The notes beneath the pieces are model-generated. The model ran no database searches and had not been told where the DNA came from. It saw nothing but the letters and a program-made list of their open reading frames with translations. DNA of 64,000 nucleotides from positions 620,001 through 684,000 of the forward strand of contig QPFY01000014.1 in assembly GCA_003665825.1 (NCBI GenBank). Reading direction: 5' to 3'. Position numbers and translations under genes: made by a program. The DNA comes from Microbotryum silenes-acaulis (taxonomy: Eukaryota > Basidiomycota > Microbotryomycetes > Microbotryales > Microbotryaceae). This document shows positions 1 to 11,581 of the stretch, piece after piece; within the stretch, counting starts at the first letter, position 1, and each line of letters starts with the position of its first letter.

Positions 1-1520
1 GGTCGCGATCGGCGCAAAGTACCGTGCGACCGGGGCGCGATAGTACCGAGAATAGTCGTCCGAATGTCGCCGAAGGGGCTCTCCCTCCGTTCTCTGATTC
101 ATCAGCACACTAATTCCATGATTACCCGTTGATAAAGCTCCAAAGTCATCAAAGTAGTCCCTCGACTCGAGCGACTCGTCGCACAACGTCGGCGACGAGG
201 CTTGGGTTGATAAAGTCGACGGTGGCGACGAGCAGCGACTCGCCGGCAGCCTCTGAGTTTCGGTCAATGCGTCCAGTTGACGGGTTTTCAAAGCAAGCTC
301 TTTTGTTTGTTGTACTTTGCCATCGTCTTGGTCCGAGCTACTGGCGTTGTCGGAGCTATTGTCGTCACCGACGCCAAACACCTTTTTGCGCCGCTTCGTC
401 CTCATCTTGAGCGTGCTCTTTGACGACAACGTGCGCGGTCTCAAGCTCATCGTCGGTTTAGAGATGGCGTCAAACAAAAACTCGGACCCCATGATTTGCC
501 CTCGAAGCGCCGAGGTCGTGGGTCCCGCGATCGAAGGGGAGGGTGGGGGTGGAGGTGGAGGCCTTGCTAACGGCCGTCCCGTCTTCCAACTCGAGGCGCT
601 AAAGTGGAGTGACCAACGACGCAGTGACTTGTTTGATGCTTCCAAGGATGTCGATGGGTTTTTTGATACTTCGACCGTAGCTAGACTCGATTCTTCGACT
701 GCGTAAATGGGTGTGCGAACGCTCGAGCTCGGTGAAGGTTTTTGGTCGTCCGAAGGCGACTCGGCGATCGACGACCACGCGCGTAGAGACGATGGGCGTG
801 AGACGGCAGGGGACGATGATGCACTGCAGTCGGTTTTTTTGCTAGATGAGGGACGGCCCAACCTCGATATGGTAAGACCGTTACGGCTACTGATCACGTC
901 AGCTCGAGTGTTCGGTGTTTCAGGGTTTATTTGCAACCCCTGCAGGGGCACAGGGGCGCCGCAAAATATGTCAGACTCGAACAAGATTGTAAGACAGCTT
1001 CAACCACATTGTCACTCACATGAAAGGGATTGTGTTCGCTTGACAGCATGTTCCAATCGCCCTGCCCATTTTCGTCGGCTTTGTCACCACTGCCGCAGGC
1101 TGTGACGCTCTCGGAGTGCCGCGGCTGACGCCAATCGGGATCATCGTCGTCGTCTCCGCCCAACGTCCGAATTGTCGGCGTCGCATCGCAGTCACCGCTG
1201 CTGTCACGGGCTGCAGTCCGAATCGGCGTATGGACAAATGAGTCGGCCTCACTGTCTCGGGCGTCCCGCTTGGGTCGAATATAAAGTGTGATCGAGCTCG
1301 CACGACGGACTGGCAGGCGGAGACTCGGGCCAGAACTAGACGGTGCAGGTGCGAGTCCGACTCGTGCGACAGTGACCGGAGTTGAACTTGTGCGCGCCGG
1401 CAGCGACGATGGCGGCGTAGTCGCACGATGTCCTCGATCACTTTCGCCAGCGCGTGTTGGCGCATTCGTCTTCGGCGTGGGATGGAGCAAGTTGTACCAT
1501 AGATCGATCCACTTGACCAT
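1..1520 (-). CDS. Partial gene, Ser-rich protein of unknown function (5' part; runs off left edge)
   Basis: Not recognised. Two exons are predicted: 1020-1520 with the ATG at 1518-1520, then an 80-nt GT-AG intron (940-1019), then an exon from 939 that stays open for 313 codons to the window edge. The join is in phase 0. The N-terminus begins MVKWIDLWYNLLHPTPK, followed by a Ser/Thr/Pro-rich stretch with an acidic run (GGDDDDDPDW). Exon 2 carries a Pro run (RPPPPPPPSPS), a basic cluster (KMRTKRRKKVFG) and acidic-Ser patches (DDNSSDNASSSDQDD). The composition suggests a disordered regulatory or nuclear protein, but no domain is visible. The start is uncertain because the frame also continues upstream of 1520. 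The long open frame with no stop and the in-phase intron are the main evidence that it is real. Confidence 0.55.
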
Positions 1521-2119
1521 GTCGGAGCAACATGAACTAGTGAGATCGTGCACGGCCTCGACGGATAGGCAGCTCGTGAGCGTGAACCGGATCGAGGTCC
1601 AGAATTAGAAAACGAAACGTTCCGCGTTGGGGTAGAAGCGTGCGTGCGAAACGGCAAGACGATTTTGACTTCTTTATCCAAGCTTATCAGTGATCGGGCG
1701 GAACTGCTGGGATCAATTCGAACGAGCCGCGCTCTCGGTAAAAATGAACGGGCGGTCGAGTCGGCGTGCGCGGCCGGGCGGGCGGCAATACGCAGCTGCC
1801 CGATTCTCCACAATGTGATCGATTTGGGCTTGGGACTTCGATGCAACAAGTTCTTTGTGTGCATGAACATCTCTCTGGAACTGTAAAAGCAGGTTGTTAA
1901 TAGCTAGCCAGGGCTGACCGTCGGAACTTCCCGAGTCGGCATGATGTCCCGCCTGTGGCGCGCGCAGCCTTGGCGGTAGCTCGTAAATAGGAGGCGAGTA
2001 GCCCCTTTACTCGTCGACGCGTCGGGGCGCGTGTTATCGCGTGAACGCTTCCCATACAGACGGCGCTGGTGCGGAAATTTGACAGTGTGACAGTTACCTA
2101 GAAAATAGATATCCACTCT
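1521..2119. other. Intergenic, upstream of the partial gene and downstream of NOP9
   Basis: About 600 bases between the start of the left-edge gene and the NOP9 stop, both on the minus strand. Short open frames occur on both strands but show no splice-supported continuation or recognisable motif. It probably holds the promoter of the left-edge gene and the NOP9 3' end. No clear element seen. Confidence 0.4.
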
Positions 2120-4998
2120 TCATTTCACGTTCTTGAGCGCTTCCAACACCTCGTCGAGCCCATCATCATGCGCGCCCTTCGTCCTCTCCTTCGCGCGCTC
2201 CTTCTTGACGTTCTCGGACCGCTTCGAAGCCTCCTCGATCGCCGCAACATCGACCAACGCCTCTCCACCTGCCTCTCCACCTTCCCCGTTGGTCATAGCC
2301 TTGGATTTCTTACCCTTGAACCTGGTCTCGAAAATCTCATCGATCTCGTCCTTCTTCCTCTTCTTGCGCTTCGAATCGTCCGCCGAAGCGGTCAAAGTAG
2401 CCGCAGCGGCTGCCGCTTCGGAAGCCGTCTTAAGTCCCTTGAGCTCGACATCCCTCTGCCTTATCTTGGTCTTCCAATCCTCCCTCCTCCGTTCCCACAA
2501 CGGCAACTCCAATTTTTTCGCCCAAAAATGCGCCCACGGCGATTGTTGCAAGAATGGCAATTGCCCTTCCTGGCTGATGGATTGGGCAATTTTGTCCTTG
2601 AGGAAGACATCGGCGACGGCCCAGCAGTGTTCGACGAGGCGCGAACCGATCCGATCGTCGGCGAGAGTGTGGTAGTGCCCTATCAGGGAGAGGAGGAAAC
2701 CGCGAATTTCGCGCGGTGGGGTCGTCGGTGAGTCGAGGAAGGCGTCGATCAGACGCGACGAGGTCGGGTTCCGCGTCAGAGGGGTCAGAGCCTCGATTTT
2801 GAACGAGCTCAACGAGTCGTAGAGAGCCTGGGAATGAGGTGCGTGTAGTCGGGCAAATGCTTGCAGCAGTAGAGAACCTTGTACGGTAGGTTCGACAGTG
2901 ACATGCGAGGGAAGCTTGCGGTAGTACTCGAGTCGGTTCAATGAGAGTACGCAGGGAATCATCAAGAGCCGTTCCTCCGGTGTATGCAGACCAAAGGTGT
3001 CGAGGATGAGCTGTGAGATAGTCCCGCCGAGTCAGTCTAATGTATTCTTAACAACACGAAACAAAAACTCACATCAGAAACCTCCTTCTCGGCACTTTTC
3101 AAGGCAGAAGCGCGTTCGAGCAGCATCTTCATCACCCCGGTCCTCGAGTTGTCGACCCACTCGGCCCTCCTCTCCCTCGCAATCTGACTCAGTTCCTCCA
3201 CAGCCGAGACGAAGAGGTCGTTGTCCAATCTGGACAGAGCGACAGCGACGACAAAGTTGGCGACGGCGTTTCCGGCTAAGCGATGTAGTTTGCCGGCGAA
3301 GAAATCGGTCCACAACGCCTTGACGATGCGGTCAGGGGCTTGTTGCAGGATCGTTTCGAGCGTCGGGGCCGAAGCAGGGTGCCGCAACAGACCGCCGAGG
3401 TACTCTTCTCGAAGGTTCGTGCGCGCCTCGGTCGTAGTGTCGGGTTTTTTGACTTCTTCAATCAGGCCGCACAGGACTCGATCGGCCCACCCGCCAATTC
3501 GCCACCCTTTGGGTCGAGCGGCCTCCAACTCGATCAAGATGCGGACCGCCGGTCCCGCGACCGCGTCCATCGCCGCTTTCCTGACCCCATCACCTGGAAT
3601 ACCCGCCGAGGAAGACAACACGCCCGAGTTGGTCTCGATCACCTCCAAAGTCGTCCACATCGTCTTGAGCGCGTCGTCAAACTCTTTCGGCACGGAACGA
3701 GTCTTTTTGCCTTTGTCTGTCGACGAATCGGCGGCTGGTCCGAGGAATGACTTCATCGATCCTTGTGCTTTGCGGAACTGTAGGGATCGCTTCGATCGCT
3801 CGGCACCACCGGATTGACCTTCGGCTGTCGGTGCTTGGCCCGCTACAAGGAGTAGCAAGGCGCGGAGGCAGTGGGACCCGAAGGAATCGTACAGAAGGCT
3901 TGGGAGCTCGGGCACGAGTTCGGTGATGATGGAGATGATGAGGGTCGACATGGTCGGCAATGAGGACGAGGATGTCGACGCTGTCGGCGGCAAGGCGATG
4001 ATGCCTCGGGTCTGCCACCAGAAGAGTAGCTCTTGATCAGTCGCATGGCCATACTGATGACTCGAGACCCTTTCCAGCATGGTACCAACTCACTTCTCGA
4101 TCGACGGTTTCTCCTGCCAACATAAACAACGTCTGCAATACATGACTGGCGCGTTGATGTCGAACCAGTCGATCATAGTTGCCCGTGAAGCGATCGGCGA
4201 GGACCCTCTTGGCAAAATCGTCCATCGAGTACAGCAGTCGCTCCAAAATGACGCTCGTCTCTGTATCACCTGCAAGCGCCAACTCGTTGCCGGACAAGGC
4301 CTCCAACGCCGATCGTAGCAATAGAGGTCGGTCGTCCTCCTCGTCCTCTTCCCCCTCGACGGTTCTGTGCTGGCGTCCGACGCCCAACGATTCCATCTCG
4401 GCGATTTGTTGATCTACTTGCTGAAAGTAGGCCTTTGTGTCTGGATCACATTCTGGTAAAGCATTGGGATCGACAGGCACAGCAGGTCCCGAGCCGGAGG
4501 GGCCTTCCTCGCCCTGGGAGTCCCCGTTCGCTGGATTCGAGGTCGACGCTACGGCACGATGGGGCAGTGCGGTCCAAGGCATCTCGGACTTTTTGTGTCG
4601 AGCACGCTTCTCGGCCAGTTCTTGGGCTCGAGCAGCCTGTTCCTGCTGCTCCCGCTTGAGCTGTTGAGACGAAGACGACAACAAGAAGCGAGAGCGAGTT
4701 AGCGGGCTGCGAAGCTGGCAGTGGGGGGCCATGAATGGGCCATGATGCACGTCCGCGTCATGTAAAGCTCCTGATGAGGTTATGTGACTGTCTCCCACAT
4801 GCTCCGGGGGCACCCCATCACCCGCGATGGGTTGAAGGGAGCTGGGTGAATGCACCCGTGCGACCGGGCTGCGAAGGCCTGCCGTGGCCTCGCCGGAGAG
4901 GACGGACACAGGTCTGCGACTGAGCGTTGTAGGTCTTGGCTTACCTGCTTGGCTTCCTTTTTGGCATCAGCGCCGCGTCGTTGACGAGGTCGGGGCAT
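2120..4998 (-). CDS. NOP9: Nucleolar pumilio-family RNA-binding protein NOP9
   Basis: NOP9 is a PUF-like protein that binds pre-rRNA and acts in 40S (18S rRNA) maturation in the nucleolus. Four exons: 4945-4998, 4094-4660, 3073-4011, 2120-3010, all joined in phase 0, giving about 816 aa, near the family size. The start is set by the family-typical basic N-terminus MPRPRQRRGADAKKEAKQ, split by intron 1. PUF-type helical repeats are seen as RHQRASHVLQTLFMLAGE, LYDSFGSHCLRALLLL, LAGNAVANFVVAVALS and NPTSSRLIDAFLDSP, with DDRIGSRLVEHCWA near the C-terminal third. The tail is Lys-rich (KRKKRKKDEIDE) with basic/acidic coiled segments, as expected for a nucleolar protein. An upstream in-frame extension exists but lacks a family match. 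Confidence 0.93.
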
Positions 4999-5608
4999 GT
5001 CGCCTGGTCGGTCGCTGGTTCGCACAAGGTGGTGAGCGGAAGGAGCGAGCAACGCAACACTCGAGTTGGTCTCCGCGGCAACGCTGGGCACGGGTATGAG
5101 AGTGGTTATGAGGCGAAGGTCGTCATGCCTGCTACGAACGGCGGATTGACATTCACTTTCCTTTCGGTTGACAAAGTCACAAAGCGGGATGGAAGTTTCA
5201 AGATAAAGCCTTGAATTATTGCTTGATACATCGCGCGTTACTTTCCAAGTAGCCCCTGTCACCTTAACTCCGAGTCGACTCGGACTCAACAGTTGCTAAC
5301 TATGAAGACATGCCCAACACCTCTCCGGTAATCAAAAAGGCAACAAAATAACTGGGGAGTATTGTGTAGATGCTCTCCAACTAAGCTAAACCTTGAAATG
5401 AATGCTCTCTGGTCCGAGGCCCAGGTCAATGAAAAGGGACTAGGCCCTCGAGTCACGTGAGCGAAATTGAAATCGCCAGGGCCTGCGCGCCTGCGCGCCT
5501 GCCCGCCACCTCGGGGCGCCGAGCGGCTCCAGATGAGCTCCCCCACCTCTCCGAAGCTCCGGCTTCCTCGTCCGTGATTTTTCTTCGACCACCCACCAGT
5601 CTCTCGTC

Positions 5609-6628
5609 ATGACGGACAGAACACTTTATACGACTCCACCACGTTCTACAACCGACGGACCCTCGCCCATCTCACCATCGAACTCGGTCAAGCGTCGCAC
5701 GTCGTCTATGGCCCCTAGTACTTCTGCCACGCCGACGACTCCCTCGGCAGCGGTGACCGATTGGCAACGCTCGGCGATCGAAGTCATGACCGAATCAGGC
5801 CTCATGCGCGCCCATTCCTCGGCCTTGTTGTTCAGACCTCCGGCCAAATTGCGGGGATGGCGTGGGTTGATCGCTCAGTGTCGACAGATGACGGATACGC
5901 CGGGGCATCTCCATAATGAGCAGGGCGACCGCGTCGATCGGGATTTAAGCGAGAGCCCGAGACCTGGTCGCTACATCTACAAAGCTAGTGAGTCGGCGCT
6001 GGAGCTGAAGTGCGGAAGTGCAGTTTCCTTAAGGACTTTGATACACTTTACAGTCGACGGCGGCGATGTGAAACCCAATCGGGTGTACGGACTCGTGCTC
6101 GAAGTGCGTCAGCGCGAACGCCTCGAATCCATCGGCGGCGACGCGAGCCTCCTCTTGCCTCTTGTACCCGCTTCGCCCGACCCATCTCGCTCACCAGCTT
6201 TGACTGAATCAAATATCATGCGACAATCTTCTTTAACGAATGCTCAACATAAACACCAGTTGCAGCTGCAACTTCGGAAACGTGAGTTCAGTTCCCGCCC
6301 ATTGTCGTTGGTGGGCAGGCCGAGGCTGAAGATCTTGACTACGCTCGAATTTCAGACGATGCTCTCCATCCCCTGGGCTCTATGGTCGAAGTCGCTAGAT
6401 TCAAGGTCAGTCCGGTACTTTATCCAGGACTTCCACTTCTAACCAGCTGACACAAACCACTCCTTCCTGTTTCAGATCCGCAACATGTTCCACTGGTGCG
6501 TCAAGTCCCTCTCCAAGGCTATCGTTGTCTCGGCGCAAAAGCGCGTCGACTTCCTAGAAGGCCTCCTCGCCGACGATGGAACAGAGGCGTCCTCCAACAA
6601 GGGTGTGCAGAAGCGGATTGGCAGTTGA
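5609..6628 (+). CDS. Hypothetical protein, four-exon gene
   Basis: Not recognised. ATG at 5609; exons 5609-5987, 6054-6281, 6356-6405 and 6476-6628 give about 269 aa. All joins keep phase. The first intron (66 nt) has no stop and a length divisible by three, so its retention would add 22 residues. The N-terminus is Ser/Thr/Pro-rich. A more ordered block follows (WQRSAIEVMTESGLMRAHS, LLFRPPAKLRGWRGLIAQ). The C-terminal exon has an amphipathic helix (NMFHWCVKSLSKAIVVSAQ, RVDFLEGLL). There is no signal peptide or membrane segment. The gene diverges from NOP9, with starts about 610 bases apart, so they may share a promoter region. Confidence 0.6.
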
Positions 6629-6960
6629 AGGTGCAGGCTCGTGGAAAAGGCTTGACTGTGGTGATTTACTTGCATACGCTATTAGTAGTGATTTACGAAT
6701 TCTTGGAATGAGATGTGTCAGAGAGTATGATGTTGTTTCCCACATAGATTTCCGAGATGTCTGCGGCCCGTCGCGCCTCGCGCATTGCTCAAGTGCGCTT
6801 TACACAGCTCTATTTCTTTCTCTTCGATTATCTTACCGTTTATCGTGCGGTAAAGAGAAATGCCATAGTACGGGAACTCTATTCCACAAGAGATGTCACC
6901 AAAGTGTTCCCTCTTTCCTCTTTACGATCGCCCTCCGACGATCCCCCACGTATTCCTCAT
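6629..6960. other. Convergent intergenic region
   Basis: About 330 bases between the 3' ends of the hypothetical plus-strand gene and the S9 peptidase. It would hold both 3' UTRs. If the peptidase has one more exon it would lie here, but I could not find an acceptor restoring the usual aromatic C-terminus. Confidence 0.4.
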
Positions 6961-9205
6961 CTACTCCAACTGCCCCTCGATCGCCGCCTTCTTATTCTCC
7001 GCCCGCCTGAACCCATGCCCTTCCCCTTTAAATAACACCAACTCACATTTCCCCTTATTCGCCAAAACGACCTCCTTCATCTTCTCGGCCTGTTCGGGAG
7101 GCACGACCTTATCCTCCGTACCTTGGAGCAACAACAACGGTGCGCAAATCTTGTCGGCGTTGTACAGGGGCGATCGATCGTGGTACACTTCGGGAATCTC
7201 CTCGTTCGTCCCTCCGACCAAACCGAAGAGGTATTGACTCTCGAATTTGTGCGTGTCACCCGCCAAGAGCGCGAGATCGGAAATGCCGTAATGTGAGATC
7301 CCACAGGTGAACACGTCCGGCGCCGCACACAGCGCCGCAAGGACCGTGAACCCTCCAGCTGAACCTCCCGTGATACCGACGCGTTGAGGATCGACGTACC
7401 CTTTTGAAGCGAGGAATTTGGCGCAAGAGACGACGTCCGAAACGTCCGCGATACCCCATTGACCGGCCAATCGTTGACGATAGGCTTTCCCGTACCCCGC
7501 TGAACCAGCATAGTCGACAGCGCAGTAGGCGAACCCTCGCGAAGTCAAGAGTTGGATTCCCCATTCGAGACCACGGCCGGTCGACGACGTGGGTCCACCA
7601 TGGGCGTAAATGAGCAAAGGGGGCTTCTCCTTCGGATCCGAACTGCCGTTGGGGTGGTCCTTGTTCGTAGGCGGGAAAAAGACGGCGTACGAGTCGGTAC
7701 CGTCTTCGGCGGGGAAAGTGATCTCTTGACCGATCGACATGTAACCCGGGTCGACCGAAGCCGACGACTCGGTCTCGAGCACACGCGGTTCCGAACCCTC
7801 GGACGCGAGGTCGATCAAGGCAAGCACGTCCGGCGTGGTTGCGACAGAGGCCTCGACCACGACTTGGGTCGGCGAAATGACCGTGATCGAGTGGATGGCC
7901 TGGTAAGGCACCGAAATGACCTCGGACGAGCCCGACTCGATGTCGATTACTCGCAGATCGCCTCCTTTGGCCACCGAGATCCATTTTTTGGAGTCGAGGA
8001 AAGCGTGCGTCACCGTGCCAAAGACCCAATCGGGAGCTGTTCGGCAGAAAGGTGATGCAAATCCTCGACAGGTTAGAGAAAAGACCGCGTATGAAATCGT
8101 GTACATCTCGGGAGAGGGTTCGGCATCACTCACGTCCGACATCGTGCGCAGTTGGCTCGGCTAGGACCATCTTTGTCTCTTTACCTTCGGTCCATTGGTA
8201 CAGCTCATTGTAGCCCGTTCGGTCGCACAAAAATACCAATCGGTCCTCATTCTCGGCCCAACGGGCTTGGCTGACCGCCTCGACGTTCTTGACTTGCCCG
8301 GCGATGACCTGTTTAGCCGCGACGTTGACCACGATCGACTTCTTGTCGTCGGACAGGCACACGGGGGCGACGCAGAGCAACGATCCTTCCCAGGGCATGT
8401 CGGGCATATACCATTCGATCCACGAGACGTATTTACCTGGCGACGCGAAACAATCAGAGCGTGAGTTAGTAGCCGACCGTTGCTAGTCTATGCTCTGCAC
8501 TTGCCCGAAGGTGAGAAGGCTGGGCACGAGTAGAAATCGGCGCCCGCGACGACGACCTTGGGTGTGGCTTCGATGGAGGTATCCATCAAAACAATGTTGT
8601 TGACCACTTTGGCCGGCTCATCGATGGTGTGGTCCTCGTGGACAGCGAGGATCAGGGACGAGGCTTGGGGGTGGGCCGAGGAGAAATCGGCGTAACGATC
8701 GACTTTGGATTCTGTGGTGTAGAGTGAGTCGAGAACATGTGAACATAGTGCACAGGTAAAATTTTAATCGTTCTATCTCGCTGGACGGACCCTTTGTGAC
8801 CCTCTTGGGTTGTTGCCATTCGCCACCCTCGGCCTTGGGCTCGACGACCCAGCTCCCGCCTTCGACGTGCTCAAACACGAGCCCGCCATTCCCGAGCGTC
8901 GCATACGATCCACCGCCGTACTCATGTACCCTCGACCGAGCGTTCCATTTCTCATCGGGGAGCACTTCGATTTTGGTGGATTTGGCGTCGGACGCTGCGG
9001 AGGTGCTACTGGGGAGAAGCAGTTGGGCGAGGGCGTTGCGCCCCTTTTGGGACGGCCTATTCTCGAGCCAGTACAGGGAAGAGGACGCCTTGTTGTAGAG
9101 AGGCATGGACAGCCCGATGAAGGAGCCCAGCACGAGGTCGAGCGTGATGGGCGATTCGAACGAGCCGAAGTTGTCCGTAGAGCCGGTGGTGGTGGCGGAT
9201 GACAT
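6961..9205 (-). CDS. S9 family serine peptidase (prolyl oligopeptidase / dipeptidyl aminopeptidase-like)
   Basis: Cytosolic-type alpha/beta-hydrolase peptidase with an N-terminal beta-propeller. Four exons: 8791-9205, 8505-8711, 8134-8436, 6961-8036, about 666 aa. The propeller region shows VHEYGGGSYA, a RYADFS motif and WVFGTVTHAFLDSKKW. The catalytic domain has HGGPTSSTGRGLEWGIQLL, the nucleophile Ser534 in GITGGSAGGF, Asp617 in LLQGTEDKVVP and His649 in FKGEGHGFR, so the triad is intact. The intron at 8437-8504 needs a GC donor (GCAAGT) to keep frame and give SPSGKYVSW. The frame stops soon after EGQLE; relatives usually carry an additional aromatic C-terminal segment, so a further exon may be missed or the protein may be slightly short. 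There is no signal peptide at the chosen ATG. Confidence 0.88.
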
Positions 9206-10224
9206 GGTGCGATAGCTGTTGGAGCTGAGCGTGGACAGCAACGAGCGCAAACCGAGACGGGTGAAGGAGCTGATGATGACTGCGGTACGTGGGCTTCGTG
9301 TCCGGATTGGAAAGCGGATAGAAGTGATGGAGACGTGCGCGGTGCAGAACGTAGAGGGTGCTATTCTAGAGCGTCGCTTGGGTTTGAGCGGTTCGAGCGC
9401 TTAGCCGACCACCACCCGACCAGACCCGACCGGCGCCCCACATGGTGGCACGCGCACCACGCGGTCTTCCTCCGCCGCTGAGACTCGCTCTGACCCGACT
9501 CAGACCAAGCACTTCGGGGTTACGAGAAGAAAATTCCCACTCGGCCGTATTTCTCTCGCCTCTTCATGAGGTCCCATTACTGGCATGCGTGGCACAGGTG
9601 TGATTTTTTGGCCGCCCGGGAAAAGTGACGGATTTTGTCTCTCGAGAGTCTAGGATGCACACTCTTCGGGCCCACGGCATGATGCTGTGAGGCTTCGTAG
9701 TACATCGGCATCACTGTCTCCTGCTCGTTGATTCGTTTGTTCCAATGAGTTTTTTGAGTCAACCGAAAATACTGAATTGTCAACACGAATTGAATTCACC
9801 TTAAAAGCGTAAGCGTAATAAAATCATCTTGAAGATCGATGAGTCAGCAGTTTGGCGCCCCCAGAGCGCGCTCCGCATCATGCCGAACGGCGTGACTCGA
9901 CCTCGTTAACTCTGGCCCACGCGGATACGAGTCAACGCTGCGATCCAGCTGCTCAATTCGAGCTCTTGGGGTTGAATGTACCTATTTGTAGATATCTAGG
10001 TGGGTACATAAGTCATGGCTCAAATGCAGACTTGCCACTCAGGGCTCACCTTCGCGCATTCGGTGACCGGCACTGATCGTGCTTTCGCAGGCTTCCCTCT
10101 TGTTCCGGTTCTCATTCTTCACTCTCGCCAACCACGAGCTCGCCGAGAGCCCAATATCTTGTGTCTTCACCAAGGCACATCCTCCCCTCCCACACCTGCC
10201 GACTGAACTCGCCCCTCAGGCCTT
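9206..10224. other. Divergent intergenic region, S9 peptidase / GNAT
   Basis: About 1 kb between divergent starts. It has no coding frame with splice support and no tRNA. It should hold the promoters of both genes. A modestly AT-richer part lies at 9690-9830. No specific element recognised. Confidence 0.4.
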
Positions 10225-11503
10225 ATGGGTCCCCAAGCTCAAATCAAGGTCTTGCCCGCGACCGTAGCCGATCTTCCTTTCCTGGCCGTCGTCAAGCGTC
10301 GATCGCTCGGTCACTTGCCCATCAGCGAAGCTATATGGGGCAAAGTACCCGACCCTCTCGTCGACGATTACCGCGTCCGAGAATTCACCCAAATGTTGCA
10401 CAATGACAAGGTCACGTTGCAAAAGGCCGAAGTCGACGGCAAAATCGTTGGGATGGGCGTTTGGCACCAACCGGGATATAAGCCCGATCCTGAGATCGAG
10501 TTTCCTCCCGGCGCGAATATCGAGGTCTGCGACGAGTTCTTTGCTTCGATGGCACTTGACCATGGGAGACCTGGATATCGTAAATCTCCTTTTGCTGCAG
10601 TCAGCCTCCCGGTGATTGACTGACTCTGTTCTCTCCTTGCACCCTTTGATGCGACAGACTTGGCTGTCCTCGGCGTCCTTCCGGAATACCAGGGTCGAGC
10701 GATAGGACGAGCTATCCTGGGGTGGGGCATGGCACAAGCGGATGCGTCAAATCACAGCATTTTCCTCGAATCGACCGAAGGTGGGTTTGGTCGATGAGAC
10801 GTTCACGGAGCCGTTGTTACACGAGAGCTGATCGGGGTGTACGCTCATCCGTGTACAGACGGGATCCGCACATATCTCAAGAACGGCTTCTACCACATCC
10901 GAGAGTTGTTAGCTTCGGGACCGGATCGGAATTTCACTGTATGTTTGGCTTTAGCTTACCCTTATGCCTAGACACTTGACTGATGGCGGTGGTACTCGAA
11001 CGCAGGTCAACCCAATGCATCGACCCTCACGTTTCGAGCTCTCGCCAGATCCGGCTCGCTTCAGCATCCAACCCGTAATGCCCGAAGACCTTGCCCGGAT
11101 CGCCGAGATTCAATTATCCTCCGAAACGGCGAACTTTCACTCGAGCCAAGAGATCGTAGCAACATATAAGGCTCAACTCAAGGATGATCGAGCTTTCAGA
11201 ATCTTCAAGGCCGTTGATCGTTTGAGTGGGAACATCGTTGCGGCCGCGAGTTGGCGAACGCCTTATGCATTGCTTCGAGATGATTCACCCTCGCCGTTCG
11301 GAAAGGGGCGGATTGGGCTGGTCTCGTTGGTTGTGGACGCGACGGCGCAGGTCCAAGGGCTCGAGGAGGTTTTGCTTGCAGCGGTTAATCCGGAAGCTGA
11401 GAGGATGGGATGGACCATTGCGTCGAAGAATGGAGCCGGCTCCAGTCAAAGTGACGGGGCGACGCAGAACGGCGGGGCCCGACAAGGTCAAGTGAGCCCA
11501 TGA
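10225..11503 (+). CDS. GNAT N-acetyltransferase with a decayed second GNAT-like domain
   Basis: Acetyl-CoA-dependent N-acetyltransferase fold. Exons 10225-10579, 10658-10780, 10859-10938 and 11006-11503 join in phase to give about 351 aa. Domain 1 starts IKVLPATVADLPFLA and has the acetyl-CoA loop in LPEYQGRAIGRAILGWG (Q/RxxGxG/A type). It closes with a YLKNGFYHI strand and the NPMHRPSRFE tail that also ends the neighbouring GNAT. Instead of stopping there, the frame runs into a second GNAT start (FSIQPVMPEDLARIAEIQ). In that copy the coenzyme loop is degenerate (DATAQVQGLEEVLLAAV) and the C-terminal half is replaced by a short Gly/Gln-rich tail. Substrate unknown. It is in tandem with the next GNAT gene, 78 bases away. 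Confidence 0.72.
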
Positions 11504-11581
11504 CCGGGCTTTTCGGGATCATGCGTAGACGGAGTAGACATCTGAATTGTGCTCTAAAACACGGCTTTCAATCTTATCAAA

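Noticed and set aside
4999..5289. Longer in-frame N-terminus for NOP9
   Set aside because: The added residues resemble no relative, and the internal ATG gives the typical basic NOP9 start.
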